Positions 45,103-58,631 of a DNA stretch of 64,000 nucleotides are shown one piece after another. The notes under the pieces were generated by a model. The model worked only from the letters and a program-made list of their open reading frames with translations, did no database searches and was not told the origin of the DNA. Origin of the DNA: Curtobacterium sp. MCBD17_032 (GTDB lineage Bacteria > Actinomycetota > Actinomycetes > Actinomycetales > Microbacteriaceae); assembly GCF_003234855.1 (NCBI RefSeq), contig NZ_QKTO01000001.1:496001-560000 (forward strand). The letters run 5' to 3'. The translations under genes and the position numbers were made by a program. Positions within the stretch are counted from its first letter, which is position 1, and each line of letters starts with the position of its first letter.

Positions 45103-48100
45103 TTGGCTGCTGCGCCCAACGCATCCACCAACCCCAAGAACGGTCGCAACCACTCGCGACTCTCGTTCGCCAAGATCACGGACACCCTCACGGTCCCTGA
45201 TCTGCTCGCCCTCCAGACGGAGAGCTTCGACTGGCTCGTCGGCAACGACGCGTGGAAGGCCCGCCTCGCCGAAGGGCAGGAGCAGGGTCGTACCGACCTC
45301 GCGCTGCACTCCGGGCTCGAGGAGATCTTCGAGGAGATCTCCCCGATCGAGGACCTCGGCGAGACCATGCAGCTCTCGTTCACGTCCCCGGAGCTCGAGG
45401 ACCCGAAGTACTCGATCGACGACTGCAAGGAGCGCGGCAAGACCTACGCCGCTCCGCTGTACGTCAACGCCGAGTTCATGAACCACATGACGGGTGAGAT
45501 CAAGACGCAGACGGTCTTCATGGGCGACTTCCCGCTCATGACCGAGCGCGGCACGTTCATCATCAACGGCACCGAGCGTGTCGTCGTCTCGCAGCTCGTC
45601 CGCTCGCCGGGCGTGTACTTCGAGCGCGCCCAGGAGAAGACGTCCGACAAGGACATCTACTCCGCGCGCATCATCCCGTCGCGCGGTGCGTGGCTCGAGT
45701 TCGAGATCGACAAGCGCGACCAGGTGGGCGTGCGCATCGACCGCAAGCGCAAGCAGTCCGTGACCGTCTTCCTCAAGGCCCTCGGCCTGACGAGCGAAGA
45801 GATCATGGAGGAGTTCCAGGGCTTCGCGTCCATGGAGTCGACCCTCGAGAAGGACGCCGTCCTGACGAAGGAAGAGGCGCTCAAGGACATCTACCGCAAG
45901 CTCCGTCCGGGCGAGCAGGTCGCCGCCGAGGCCGCGCGTGCGCTCCTCGACAACTTCTACTTCAACCCGAAGCGCTACGACCTGGCCAAGGTCGGTCGCT
46001 ACAAGCTCGACCGCAAGCTCGGCATCGACGCCCCGCTGTCCGACTCGGTGCTCACCGTCAAGGACATCGTCGCGACGATCAAGTACCTCGTGTCGCTGCA
46101 CGCCGAGCGCACCACCATGGACGGCGTCCGTGACGGTGAGCCGGTCCAGCTCCGCCTCGACGTGGACGACATCGACCACTTCGGCAACCGTCGCATCCGT
46201 GCGGTCGGCGAGCTCATCCAGAACCAGGTCCGCACGGGCCTGTCCCGCATGGAGCGCGTCGTCCGCGAGCGCATGACCACGCAGGACATCGAGGCGATCA
46301 CCCCGCAGACCCTGATCAACGTGCGCCCCGTCGTCGCCGCGATCAAGGAGTTCTTCGGCACCTCGCAGCTGTCGCAGTTCATGGACCAGAACAACCCGCT
46401 CGCGGGCCTGACGCACAAGCGGCGTCTGTCGGCCCTCGGCCCGGGTGGTCTGTCCCGTGAGCGCGCCGGCGTCGAGGTCCGCGACGTCCACCCGTCGCAC
46501 TACGGCCGCATGTGCCCGATCGAGACCCCGGAAGGCCCGAACATCGGCCTGATCGGTTCGCTCGCGTCCTTCGGTCGGATCAACTCCTTCGGCTTCATCG
46601 AGACGCCGTACCGCCGCGTCGTGAACGGTCAGGTCACCACGACCATCGACTACCTCACGGCTTCGGAAGAGGACGACTTCGTCGTCGCGCAGGCCAACGC
46701 CCCGCTGACCGACGACTTCCACTTCCAGGACGACAAGGTGCTCGTCCGCAAGAAGGGCGGGGAGGTCGAGCTCGTCGGCAAGGACGAGGTCGACTACATG
46801 GACGTCTCGCCGCGCCAGATGGTGTCGGTCGCGACCTCGCTCATCCCGTTCCTCGAGCACGACGACGCGAACCGCGCCCTCATGGGTGCGAACATGCAGC
46901 GCCAGGCCGTGCCGCTCCTCCGCTCCGAGTCGCCGCTCGTCGGCACCGGCATGGAGGGCTACACCGCCATCGACGCCGGTGACGTCGTCACCGCCGACAA
47001 GGCGGGCGTCGTCTCCGAGGTCTCGGCCGACGCCGTGACCCTGCAGCTCGACGAGGGCGGCACGCAGACCTACTACCTGCGCAAGTTCGACCGCTCGAAC
47101 CAGGGCACGAGCTACAACCACCGCGTGATCGTCAGCGCCGGTGAGCGTGTGGAGCAGGGCGAGGTGATCGCCGACGGCCCCGCGACGGAGAACGGCGAGC
47201 TCGCGCTCGGCAAGAACCTCCTCGTCGCGTTCATGCCGTGGGAGGGCTACAACTACGAGGACGCGATGATCCTGTCGCAGAACCTCGTGAAGGACGACAC
47301 GCTCTCCTCGATCCACATCGAGGAGTACGAGGTCGACGCTCGCGACACCAAGCTCGGCAAGGAGGAGATCACCCGCGACCTGCCGAACGTCAGCCCGGAC
47401 CTCCTGGCCGACCTCGACGAGCGCGGCATCATCCGCATCGGTGCCGAGGTCCGCCCCGGCGACATCCTGGTCGGCAAGGTCACGCCGAAGGGCGAGACCG
47501 AGCTGTCCGCCGAGGAGCGCCTGCTCCGTGCCATCTTCAACGAGAAGTCGCGCGAAGTCCGCGACACCTCGCTCAAGGTGCCCCACGGTGAAGAGGGCAC
47601 GATCATCGGCGTCAAGGTGTTCGACTCGCAGGACGGCGACGACGAGCTCGGCTCGGGCGTCAACCAGCGCGTGGTCGTCTACATCGCCCAGAAGCGCAAG
47701 ATCACCGCGGGTGACAAGCTCGCCGGCCGCCACGGCAACAAGGGCGTCATCTCGACGATCCTGCCGGTCGAGGACATGCCGTTCCTCGCGGACGGCACCC
47801 CGGTCGACATCGTCCTCAACCCGCTCGGCGTCCCCGGCCGCATGAACTTCGGCCAGGTCCTCGAGATCCACCTCGGGTGGCTCGCGAAGCAGGGCTGGAA
47901 CGTCGAGGGCATCCAGGAGTGGGCCTCCGCCCTGCCCGAGGCCGCGCACAGTGCAGCCCCCGGCACGAAGGTCGCCACCCCGGTGTTCGACGGTGCGTAC
48001 GAGCGCGAGATCGAGGGCCTCCTCGACTCCACGCTCCCGAACCGTGACGGCGAGCGCCTGATCGGTTCCTCGGGCAAGGCGCAGCTCTTCGACGGCCGCT

Positions 48101-48591
48101 CCGGCGAGCCGTTCCCGGAGCCCGTGTCGGTCGGCTACATGTACATCCTGAAGCTGCACCACCTGGTCGACGACAAGATCCACGCCCGTTCGACCGGCCC
48201 GTACTCGATGATCACGCAGCAGCCGCTGGGTGGGAAGGCGCAGTTCGGTGGCCAGCGCTTCGGTGAGATGGAGGTGTGGGCGCTCGAGGCATACGGTGCC
48301 GCGTACGCCCTCCAGGAGCTCCTGACGATCAAGTCCGACGACATCCTCGGCCGCGTGAAGGTCTACGAGGCGATCGTCAAGGGCGAGAACATCCAGGAGC
48401 CCGGCATCCCGGAGTCGTTCAAGGTCCTCATGAAGGAGATGCAGTCGCTCTGCCTGAACGTCGAGGTCCTCTCGGCGGACGGCCAGGCGGTCAGCCTCCG
48501 CGACACGGACGACGAGGTCTTCCGTGCCGCTGAAGAGCTCGGCATCAACATCTCCTCGCGGTTCGAGTCGTCGTCCGTCGACGACATCTGA
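45103..48591 (+). CDS. rpoB: DNA-directed RNA polymerase subunit beta
   Basis: 1162 aa, TTG start giving [13 protein letters not shown], the N-terminus known from Microbacteriaceae. All beta-subunit regions are present: [11 protein letters not shown], the rifampicin region [77 protein letters not shown], and the C-terminal [26 protein letters not shown]. The rifampicin pocket is wild type at the usual resistance positions (Asp of MDQN, His of THKR, Ser of RLSA). Forms the catalytic core with rpoC, 47 bp downstream in the same operon. Confidence 0.99.
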   Translation: MAAAPNASTNPKNGRNHSRLSFAKITDTLTVPDLLALQTESFDWLVGNDAWKARLAEGQEQGRTDLALHSGLEEIFEEISPIEDLGETMQLSFTSPELEDPKYSIDDCKERGKTYAAPLYVNAEFMNHMTGEIKTQTVFMGDFPLMTERGTFIINGTERVVVSQLVRSPGVYFERAQEKTSDKDIYSARIIPSRGAWLEFEIDKRDQVGVRIDRKRKQSVTVFLKALGLTSEEIMEEFQGFASMESTLEKDAVLTKEEALKDIYRKLRPGEQVAAEAARALLDNFYFNPKRYDLAKVGRYKLDRKLGIDAPLSDSVLTVKDIVATIKYLVSLHAERTTMDGVRDGEPVQLRLDVDDIDHFGNRRIRAVGELIQNQVRTGLSRMERVVRERMTTQDIEAITPQTLINVRPVVAAIKEFFGTSQLSQFMDQNNPLAGLTHKRRLSALGPGGLSRERAGVEVRDVHPSHYGRMCPIETPEGPNIGLIGSLASFGRINSFGFIETPYRRVVNGQVTTTIDYLTASEEDDFVVAQANAPLTDDFHFQDDKVLVRKKGGEVELVGKDEVDYMDVSPRQMVSVATSLIPFLEHDDANRALMGANMQRQAVPLLRSESPLVGTGMEGYTAIDAGDVVTADKAGVVSEVSADAVTLQLDEGGTQTYYLRKFDRSNQGTSYNHRVIVSAGERVEQGEVIADGPATENGELALGKNLLVAFMPWEGYNYEDAMILSQNLVKDDTLSSIHIEEYEVDARDTKLGKEEITRDLPNVSPDLLADLDERGIIRIGAEVRPGDILVGKVTPKGETELSAEERLLRAIFNEKSREVRDTSLKVPHGEEGTIIGVKVFDSQDGDDELGSGVNQRVVVYIAQKRKITAGDKLAGRHGNKGVISTILPVEDMPFLADGTPVDIVLNPLGVPGRMNFGQVLEIHLGWLAKQGWNVEGIQEWASALPEAAHSAAPGTKVATPVFDGAYEREIEGLLDSTLPNRDGERLIGSSGKAQLFDGRSGEPFPEPVSVGYMYILKLHHLVDDKIHARSTGPYSMITQQPLGGKAQFGGQRFGEMEVWALEAYGAAYALQELLTIKSDDILGRVKVYEAIVKGENIQEPGIPESFKVLMKEMQSLCLNVEVLSADGQAVSLRDTDDEVFRAAEELGINISSRFESSSVDDI

Positions 48592-48638
48592 TCCCTCCCG
48601 TACCGAACACGTTTCGAACTCAGCAAGAGAGAAGAACA

Positions 48639-52520
<3,882 letters not shown>

Positions 52521-52534
52521 ACCCAGTGAGCACC

Positions 52535-52574
52535 GGGAAGGGCCCCGCATCCGTCAGGATGCGGGGCCCTTCCC
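52535..52574. terminator. rpoBC terminator
   Basis: Perfect 18-bp GC-rich stem 52535-52552/52557-52574 with loop GTCA, 14 bp after the rpoC stop. It may also serve the convergent VOC gene. No T tract. Confidence 0.9.
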
Positions 52575-52649
52575 GCGTTCCGGGGCAGGAGCCGGACGGG
52601 AGGCTCGGTGCGGCCCCGCCACGGGCCTCCCGGTCCGGTGTCCGGGGAC

Positions 52650-53048
52650 CTAGACGGAGCGATCGGCGCCGCTGTCGCGGTCGCCGGTGCCGCGCCCGCG
52701 CTCGTCGGCGAGCGAGTAGAGGCTGAGGACGTTGCCGTCGGGGTCGCGGACGTCGAACCAGTCGACGGCCCCGTCGACGCACTCGACCGGTCCGACGTCG
52801 ATGCCGAGGGCGGCGATCCGGGCGTGCTGGGCGGCCACGTCGTCGACACCGAAGCGGACCGTCGCCGGGTTCTCGTCGGCGTCGGGGTCCTCGACGAGCT
52901 GGATCCAGATGCCACCGACCTCGTACTCGGCGATCCCCTCGGTCGGTTCCAGGTCCGGCTCGAGTCGTTCGAACACCGCGCCGTACCAGAGGCAGGAGGC
53001 CTCCAGGTCGGTGACGGGCAAGCCCACGGTCACGCTCGTGATGTCCAT
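52650..53048 (-). CDS. VOC-family (glyoxalase-like) protein
   Basis: 132 aa, one pair of beta-alpha-beta-beta-beta modules: ITSVTVGLPVTDLEASCLWYGAVF (module 1, with the Trp-Tyr of the fold), EYEVGGIWIQLVEDPDADENPATVRFGVDDVAAQHARIAALGI and VDWFDVRDPDGNVLSLYS (module 2, DPDGN-x-L). Such proteins are metal-dependent dioxygenases, isomerases or resistance proteins; the metal ligands here (possible Glu/His/Glu) are incomplete, so a specific activity is not assignable. Divergent from the pilus operon. Confidence 0.9.
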   Translation of the reverse strand: MDITSVTVGLPVTDLEASCLWYGAVFERLEPDLEPTEGIAEYEVGGIWIQLVEDPDADENPATVRFGVDDVAAQHARIAALGIDVGPVECVDGAVDWFDVRDPDGNVLSLYSLADERGRGTGDRDSGADRSV

Positions 53049-53379
53049 GGCTCATTGTGGTCCGTGCACACCGGGTGCGTCGAGGGCTCACCTGCCGCTG
53101 CTCCACAGGCGACCCCCGCGGCCCGGCCGTCCACAGGTCGCGCCGTCCGGACGCTGGACGCGCGCCGTGGGACGGATGCTGTCGGTCATGCGCCCGCACG
53201 CTCACCTCGATACCCGCCGGTACCCCTGTTCTGGGTCCAGCGACGACTGCTCCGCCCCCTCCTTCTGGGACTGCTCCACGAGCGGGCCCGGACGTAGCGT
53301 TGTCGAGCGTCGTACCCCTGGCGACGCCCATCGACCCACGCCGCTTCGGCGCGCCCGGCAGCAAGGAGGTACAGGGCTC

Positions 53380-55050
53380 ATGGCAACCCTGTCCGAGATC
53401 CTCATCCTCAACGGTGCGCTCCCCATCGAGTACCTCGACGCCATGACCGGCCACGAGGACGTCGACGAGCAAGCGATCCGTTCCCTGGTCGAACAGGGCG
53501 TCGTGAGCGAGGCGCAGTACATCACCGCGCGCGCCGCGTCACACAACTCGAAGACCGTCCCGCTGACCGACTACCCGGTCGACGGTACGGCGGTCTCGGT
53601 GCTGCCCGCCCCGCTCTGCCGCCGGCACTCGGTCCTCGGCATCGGGTTCGAGGGGGAGACCCTCGTGCTCGCGATGGTCAACCCGGCCAACGTCCTCGCG
53701 ATCGACGACGCCCGCGCCGCCTCCGGCCGACCGATCAAGCCGCTGCAGGTCGACGAGCGGGACCTGCTCGCCGCGTTCGACCGCTACCTGCGCGCCGACG
53801 ACGAACTGAACGACCTCACCTCCTCGCTCGAGGAAGAGGCCGCACGCACGCACGAGCAGCAGGCCGACATCGGGGACGGGTCCCTCGACGACGTGCCGAT
53901 CGTCCGCTTCGTGAACCTGCTCGTGTCCCAGGCGATCCAGGACCACGCGTCCGACATCCACATCGAGCCCGGCGAGCACGAGGTGCGGGTCCGCTACCGC
54001 ATCGACGGCGTGCTGCACGAGATGAGCCCGGCGCCGAAGAACATCCAGAACGGCGTCATCAGCCGGCTCAAGATCATGAGCGACATCGACATCGCCGAGC
54101 GGCGGAAGCCGCAGGACGGCCGCATGTCGGTCCGCCACGGCGGTCGCCAGATCGACCTGCGTGTGGCGACCCTGCCGACCGTGTGGGGCGAGAAGGTCGT
54201 CATGCGGATCCTCGACAACACGAACACGTCGTTGACCCTCAAGGACCTCAACCTGCTCGACCGGAACGCGGCGGCGTACCAGAAGTCGTACTCGAAGCCG
54301 TACGGCATGATCCTGGTGACCGGACCGACCGGGTCCGGCAAGTCGACCACGCTGTACACGACGCTCAACGCGGTCGCCCGGCCCGAGATCAACGTCATCA
54401 CCGTCGAGGACCCGGTCGAGTACCGCATGGCGGGGGTCAACCAGGTGCAGGTCAACCCGAAGGCCGGTCTGACCTTCGCGTCAGCCCTGCGCAGCATCCT
54501 CCGGTCCGACCCCGACGTCGTGCTGCTCGGTGAGATCCGTGACCACGAGACCGCCCAGATCGCGATCGAGGCGTCGCTCACCGGTCACCTCGTGCTCTCC
54601 ACGCTGCACACGAACGACGCGCCCTCGGCCGTCACCCGGCTCACCGAGATGGACATCGAACCGTTCCTCGTCGGGTCGGCCCTCGACTGCGTCGTCGCAC
54701 AGCGTCTGGCACGCAAGCTCTGCGACCGCTGCAAGGTGCCCGCCGTGTACGAGGCCGAGCAGTTGCACGCCCTCGGGTTCCTCGACGCCCCGACCGCCGC
54801 GATCCCGGAGTTCTTCGCGCCGCTCGGTTGCTCGGTGTGCTCGAACACCGGGTACCGCGGGCGCATCGCGCTCCACGAGGTGATGACCGTCACCGAGGAG
54901 ATCGAACGGCTCGCCGTCGCCCGCGCCTCGAGCGCGGAGATCAGCCGCGTCGCCCAGCAGCAGGGCATGCTCACCCTCCGGATGGACGGGTGGGAGAAGG
55001 TCAAGCTCGGACTCACGAGCGTCGACGAGATCCTGCGCGTGGTCGCGTAG
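53380..55050 (+). CDS. pilB: Type IV pilus extension ATPase
   Basis: 556 aa, ATG preceded by AAGGAGG (53363-53369). Residues 1-150 are an MshEN-type N-terminal domain (GALPIEYLDAMTGHEDVDEQAI...PLCRRHSVLGIGFEGETLVLAMVNP). The motor domain has the Walker A GPTGSGKSTTLYT, the Asp box, Walker B LLGEIRDHETAQIA, His box VLSTLHTNDAPSA, and the PilB-specific tetracysteine zinc site CDRCK...CSVCSNTGYRGR. It powers pilin insertion. First gene of the pilus operon; the 331-bp gap upstream (53049-53379) should hold its promoter, but I could not pick one with confidence. Confidence 0.96.
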   Translation: MATLSEILILNGALPIEYLDAMTGHEDVDEQAIRSLVEQGVVSEAQYITARAASHNSKTVPLTDYPVDGTAVSVLPAPLCRRHSVLGIGFEGETLVLAMVNPANVLAIDDARAASGRPIKPLQVDERDLLAAFDRYLRADDELNDLTSSLEEEAARTHEQQADIGDGSLDDVPIVRFVNLLVSQAIQDHASDIHIEPGEHEVRVRYRIDGVLHEMSPAPKNIQNGVISRLKIMSDIDIAERRKPQDGRMSVRHGGRQIDLRVATLPTVWGEKVVMRILDNTNTSLTLKDLNLLDRNAAAYQKSYSKPYGMILVTGPTGSGKSTTLYTTLNAVARPEINVITVEDPVEYRMAGVNQVQVNPKAGLTFASALRSILRSDPDVVLLGEIRDHETAQIAIEASLTGHLVLSTLHTNDAPSAVTRLTEMDIEPFLVGSALDCVVAQRLARKLCDRCKVPAVYEAEQLHALGFLDAPTAAIPEFFAPLGCSVCSNTGYRGRIALHEVMTVTEEIERLAVARASSAEISRVAQQQGMLTLRMDGWEKVKLGLTSVDEILRVVA

Positions 55051-55067
55051 GCCTGGAGGACGAGCAG

Positions 55068-56684
55068 ATGACCGAGTCCGTCTACGACGTGACCCCCGCC
55101 AGCGACGAGCCCGTGGCCGGTTGGCACCCCGGCACGCCCGGCACGCCCGGGGTCGAGGTCGGCGGGCGTCGAGCCGCGCGCCTCGCCCAGGCCGGGCAGA
55201 CGGCACCGACCTCGTACCCGCCCGCACCAGGCGGCCCGGTCCCGGCGCCGGCCGCGCCCGTCTACGACCTCGGTGACGACCTCGCCGCCTGGTCCGCACC
55301 CGTCGGGCAGCCCGTCGCGGTGCCCGTCGCCCAGCCGCAGGCCGTGCCGGCGACGCCGCCGGCCGCCGTCCCGCCGTCGACCGCCAGCTACGGGTACGAC
55401 CCGTACCAGGCGACCGAGCGGATCCCGGTGGCGCCCGCCGCCGCGAGCCTCCCGAGCGTCGCGCCGCACGCGCCGGCCCAGGTGGTCACACCGACCGGCA
55501 GCCCCGAGATCAACTTCACCCGCCACGCGCGCGAGGTGGCCGACTCCGACCTCATCACCGCGCTCGCGCAGGTCGTCTACCAGGGTGCATCCGACCTGCA
55601 CGTGACCGCGGACGCCCCGCCCACCGTGCGGGTCGACGGGTCACTCCGACCCGCCGTGCCGGGAGGCCCGTGGGCCCGCAACAAGGTCATCGCCGCGCTC
55701 AAGACACTCCTGTCGGGCGACCAGGCGGCGCAGTTCGACCAGGAGCAGGAACTCGACTTCGCGTACTCGCTGTCGCCTGAGTACCGCTTCCGCGTGAACT
55801 TCTACCAGCAGCGCGGCAACTGGGGAGCGGCCTTCCGCATCATCCCCACCAAGATCAAGACGCTCAGGCAGCTCGGCATCCCCGAGCACGTCGGCGAGTT
55901 CGCCAAGCTGTCCCGCGGGCTCGTCCTCGTGACGGGTCCGACCGGTTCCGGCAAGTCGACGACCCTCGCCGCGCTCATCGACCTCGTCAACGAGACCCGT
56001 GCCGACCACATCGTCACGGTCGAGGACCCGATCGAGTTCATGCACGAGCACAAGAAGGCGATCATCAACCAGCGGGAGGTCGGCGCGGACACGCACTCGT
56101 TCGCCCGCGCGCTCAAGCACGTCCTCCGCCAGGACCCCGACGTCATCCTCATCGGCGAGCTCCGCGACCTCGAGACCATCTCGGTCGCGCTGACCGCCGC
56201 CGAGACCGGCCACCTCGTCTTCGCGACCCTGCACACGCAGAGCGCCCCCGGCACGATCGACCGCGTCATCGACGTCTTCCCGCCGCACCAGCAGGGGCAG
56301 ATCCGCACCCAGCTCGCGGCGACGCTCGAGGGCGTCGTCTGCCAGACCCTCGTCCCGAAGGCGAACGGCACCGGGCGCATCGTGTCGACCGAGATCATGA
56401 AGACCACCCCCGCCATCGGCAACCTCATCCGCGAGGGCAAGACGTACCAGATCACGTCGGCCATGCAGGCGGGGCGGGACGCGGGCATGCACACCATGGA
56501 CCAGGACCTGGCCGAGCTGGTCAACGTGGGCACCATCACCCGCAAGGCGGCGCTCGAGAAGGTCCACGACCTCGAGGGTTTCGACCGGCTGGTGCAGCGC
56601 GTCGAATCCCCGTCCGACGCGTCCGCCGACGCCATCGCCGCGAGTGGGATCGACTTCGGCGACAAGTTCTCCGGAGGCTACTGA
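55068..56684 (+). CDS. pilT: Type IV pilus retraction ATPase with long N-terminal extension
   Basis: 538 aa compared with about 350 for usual PilT. Residues 1-150 are a Pro/Ala/Gly/Val-rich linker with GTPGTPGV; the PilT core starts near residue 155 (FTRHAREVADSDLITALAQVVYQGASDLHVTADAPPTVRVDGSLRP) and contains Walker A TGPTGSGKSTTLAALI, Walker B LIGELRDLETISVAL, ATLHTQSAPGTIDRVIDVFP (the AIRNLIRE-like end is GNLIREGKTYQ). A retraction motor implies dynamic pili (twitching or DNA uptake). GGAGGA precedes the ATG, and the stop overlaps pilC by one base. Confidence 0.93.
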   Translation: MTESVYDVTPASDEPVAGWHPGTPGTPGVEVGGRRAARLAQAGQTAPTSYPPAPGGPVPAPAAPVYDLGDDLAAWSAPVGQPVAVPVAQPQAVPATPPAAVPPSTASYGYDPYQATERIPVAPAAASLPSVAPHAPAQVVTPTGSPEINFTRHAREVADSDLITALAQVVYQGASDLHVTADAPPTVRVDGSLRPAVPGGPWARNKVIAALKTLLSGDQAAQFDQEQELDFAYSLSPEYRFRVNFYQQRGNWGAAFRIIPTKIKTLRQLGIPEHVGEFAKLSRGLVLVTGPTGSGKSTTLAALIDLVNETRADHIVTVEDPIEFMHEHKKAIINQREVGADTHSFARALKHVLRQDPDVILIGELRDLETISVALTAAETGHLVFATLHTQSAPGTIDRVIDVFPPHQQGQIRTQLAATLEGVVCQTLVPKANGTGRIVSTEIMKTTPAIGNLIREGKTYQITSAMQAGRDAGMHTMDQDLAELVNVGTITRKAALEKVHDLEGFDRLVQRVESPSDASADAIAASGIDFGDKFSGGY

Positions 56685-57907
56685 TGTCCCTCGCGTTCGA
56701 CTACCGCGGCCGGGACGGCTCCGGCAAGCTCGTCAAGGGCCGGGTCGACGCCGCGTCCGAGGGCGCCGTCGTCCAGCGGCTCCGCGGCATGGGCGTCTCG
56801 CCGATCGCCATCACCGAGGCCAAGGCCGGCACCGGACTGCAGACCGAGATCAAGATCCCGGGGTTCGAGAAGGGCGTCGGCCTCAAGGACCTGGCGATCA
56901 TGTCGCGGCAGGCCTCGACCATGCTGTCGTCGGGGCTGTCACTGCTCCGGGCGCTCACGATCCTGGCCGACCAGACCGAGAGCAAGAAGCTCAAGGACAT
57001 CCTCGGCAAGGTGCGCGACGAGGTCGAGCAGGGTGTGTCGTTCTCCGACGCCGTGGGCAAGTACCCGGTGGACTTCCCGCCGCTGATGATCAACATGATC
57101 CGAGCGGGGGAGACCGGCGGCTTCCTCGACCAGGCGATGGACTCGATCGCGACGAACTTCGAGAAGGAGCACAAGCTCCGGTCGACGATCAAGTCCGCGA
57201 TGACCTACCCGGTCGTGGTGCTCTGCATGTCGCTGGCGTCCGTCGTGATCATGCTCGTGTTCATCGTGCCGATCTTCCAGGACATGTTCTCCTCGCTCGG
57301 CGGGCAGTTGCCCCTGCCGACGATGATCCTCGTGCAGCTCTCGCACGCCATGCGCTGGGGCGCTCCCGTGCTCGCCGTCGGGATCGTGGTCGCGTGGTTG
57401 TGGTACCGGGCGAACAAGAACACCGACCGGTTCCGAGCATTCCGTGACCCGATCCTGTTGCGTCTGCCGATCTTCGGCGCATTGACGAAGAAGATCGTCA
57501 TCGCGCGGTTCGCGCGCAATTTCTCGAACATGATCGGCGCCGGCGTCCCCATTCTCCAGGCCCTGAATATCGTCGGCGAAGTGTCGAACAACTTCGTCGT
57601 GCAGAAAGCACTCGACCGCGTTTCCGAAAGTGTCCGGAAAGGCGAATCGATCGCCGAGCCGCTGGCGAAGGAGAAGGTCTTCCCGTCGATGGTCGCGCAG
57701 ATGGTCGCCGTCGGTGAGGACGCCGGTTCGCTCGAGGTCATGCTCGAGAAGATCGCTGTCTTCTACGACTCCGAGGTGGAATCGACCACGGAATCGCTGA
57801 CCGCGCTCATCGAGCCGTTGCTCATCGCGTTCCTGGGTGTCGTCGTGGGCGGCATGATCATCGCCCTGTACCTGCCGATCTTCCAGATCACCTCGCTCGT
57901 CCACTGA
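56684..57907 (+). CDS. pilC: Type IV pilus inner-membrane platform protein
   Basis: 407 aa. Two GspF/PilC domains: MSRQASTMLSSGLSLLRALTILADQTESKKLKDILGKVRDEVEQGVSFSDAVGKYP and RFARNFSNMIGAGVPILQALNIVGEVSNN...RVSESVRKGESIAEPLAKEKVFPSMVAQMVAVGEDAGSLEVMLEKIAVFYDSEV, each followed by membrane helices (about 170-195, 225-245 and 375-400). It couples PilB/PilT to the growing pilus. From about base 57,430 the third codon positions become noticeably less GC-rich (ATT, AAT, GAA) than before. The ATG overlaps the pilT stop. Confidence 0.94.
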   Translation: MSLAFDYRGRDGSGKLVKGRVDAASEGAVVQRLRGMGVSPIAITEAKAGTGLQTEIKIPGFEKGVGLKDLAIMSRQASTMLSSGLSLLRALTILADQTESKKLKDILGKVRDEVEQGVSFSDAVGKYPVDFPPLMINMIRAGETGGFLDQAMDSIATNFEKEHKLRSTIKSAMTYPVVVLCMSLASVVIMLVFIVPIFQDMFSSLGGQLPLPTMILVQLSHAMRWGAPVLAVGIVVAWLWYRANKNTDRFRAFRDPILLRLPIFGALTKKIVIARFARNFSNMIGAGVPILQALNIVGEVSNNFVVQKALDRVSESVRKGESIAEPLAKEKVFPSMVAQMVAVGEDAGSLEVMLEKIAVFYDSEVESTTESLTALIEPLLIAFLGVVVGGMIIALYLPIFQITSLVH

Positions 57908-57941
57908 GCGCCCCGTACTGAGTGTCCGGAAAGCAAGACCA

Positions 57942-58021
57942 ACCCCGGACGGGGGTGGAACGCGCATTCCTGCCCCCGTTTCTGGGGGTGTTTCGATCCC
58001 GCGGTGACCCCCGTTCTCGGG
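57942..58021 (+). promoter_or_regulatory. Cluster of C/G-run hairpins upstream of pilA
   Basis: Three short inverted repeats in a row: CCCC-GGAC-GGGG near 57945, CCCCC-GTTTCT-GGGGG (57973-57988, followed by TGTTT), and CCCCCG-TTCT-CGGG near 58010. The second with its T-rich end may be a terminator or attenuator after pilC; pilA is usually much more abundant than the motor proteins, so it may have its own promoter beyond them (TACGCT near 58050 is a weak -10). Confidence 0.45.
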
Positions 58022-58115
58022 ATTACGACACGGAATTGCCTCGAATACGCTGATGCACGGCGACGAGCACAAGCCGGAACCACTCACCCCATCATTTCCC
58101 CAGTGAAGGAAAACC

Positions 58116-58547
58116 ATGTACTTCCGTCTCATGGGCAAGCTTGACGCTCGCCGCAAGGGTCTCCTCAACGAGAACGAGAAGGGCTTCACCCTGATCGAGC
58201 TCCTGGTCGTCGTGATCATCATCGGCATCCTCGCCGCGATCGCGATCCCGGTGTACCTCAACGTCCAGAACAACGCGAAGGACGCTTCGGTCAAGTCCGA
58301 CCTGGCGAACGCGAAGACCGCGGTCATCGCGTTCCAGACGGACAAGAACGGCAAGCTGCCGACGGGCACTGAGTTCGCTGACTCCGCCACCATGACGCCG
58401 TACGGCTGGACGAAGAGCTCCGAAACGACCTTCATCTACAGCCCGGCCGCGACCGGCGTGACGTTCTCCGTCTGCGGCACTGGTTCGACGAACAAGCACT
58501 TCAAGATCACTGACTCGACTGCGGCGACGGAAGTCGCTTCCTGCTGA
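58116..58547 (+). CDS. pilA: Major type IV pilin
   Basis: 143 aa prepilin. The leader ends in LLNENEKG and the mature protein starts with FTLIELLVVVIIIGILAAIAIPVYLNVQ, a perfect type IVa N-terminus with Glu5; the leader of 23 residues is long, as in other Gram-positive type IV pilins. The C-terminal globular part contains two cysteines (SVCGTG and the terminal C), which probably form the D-region disulfide. AAGGAAA precedes the ATG by a few bases, and a hairpin with a short T run follows the stop, so it can be a strong separate transcript. Confidence 0.96.
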   Translation: MYFRLMGKLDARRKGLLNENEKGFTLIELLVVVIIIGILAAIAIPVYLNVQNNAKDASVKSDLANAKTAVIAFQTDKNGKLPTGTEFADSATMTPYGWTKSSETTFIYSPAATGVTFSVCGTGSTNKHFKITDSTAATEVASC

Positions 58548-58563
58548 CGTGCAGGTACTGCGG

Positions 58564-58591
58564 GGGCGGTTCGTCTGGCGACGAACCGCCC
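58564..58591 (+). terminator. Terminator after pilA
   Basis: GGGCGGTTCGTC, loop TGGC, GACGAACCGCCC, then CTTTC: perfect 12-bp stem with a short T run. Likely limits read-through from pilA into the minor pilins. Confidence 0.85.
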
Positions 58592-58631
58592 TTTCGCGCA
58601 CTGAACTGATCGATGTACGAGGGAGGTGACC

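Noticed and set aside
48605-48620. SOS-box-like CGAACACGTTTCGAAC between rpoB and rpoC
   Set aside because: The two halves are not symmetrical and the spacing departs from CGAAC-N4-GTTCG; the location inside the rpoBC operon makes regulation there unlikely.
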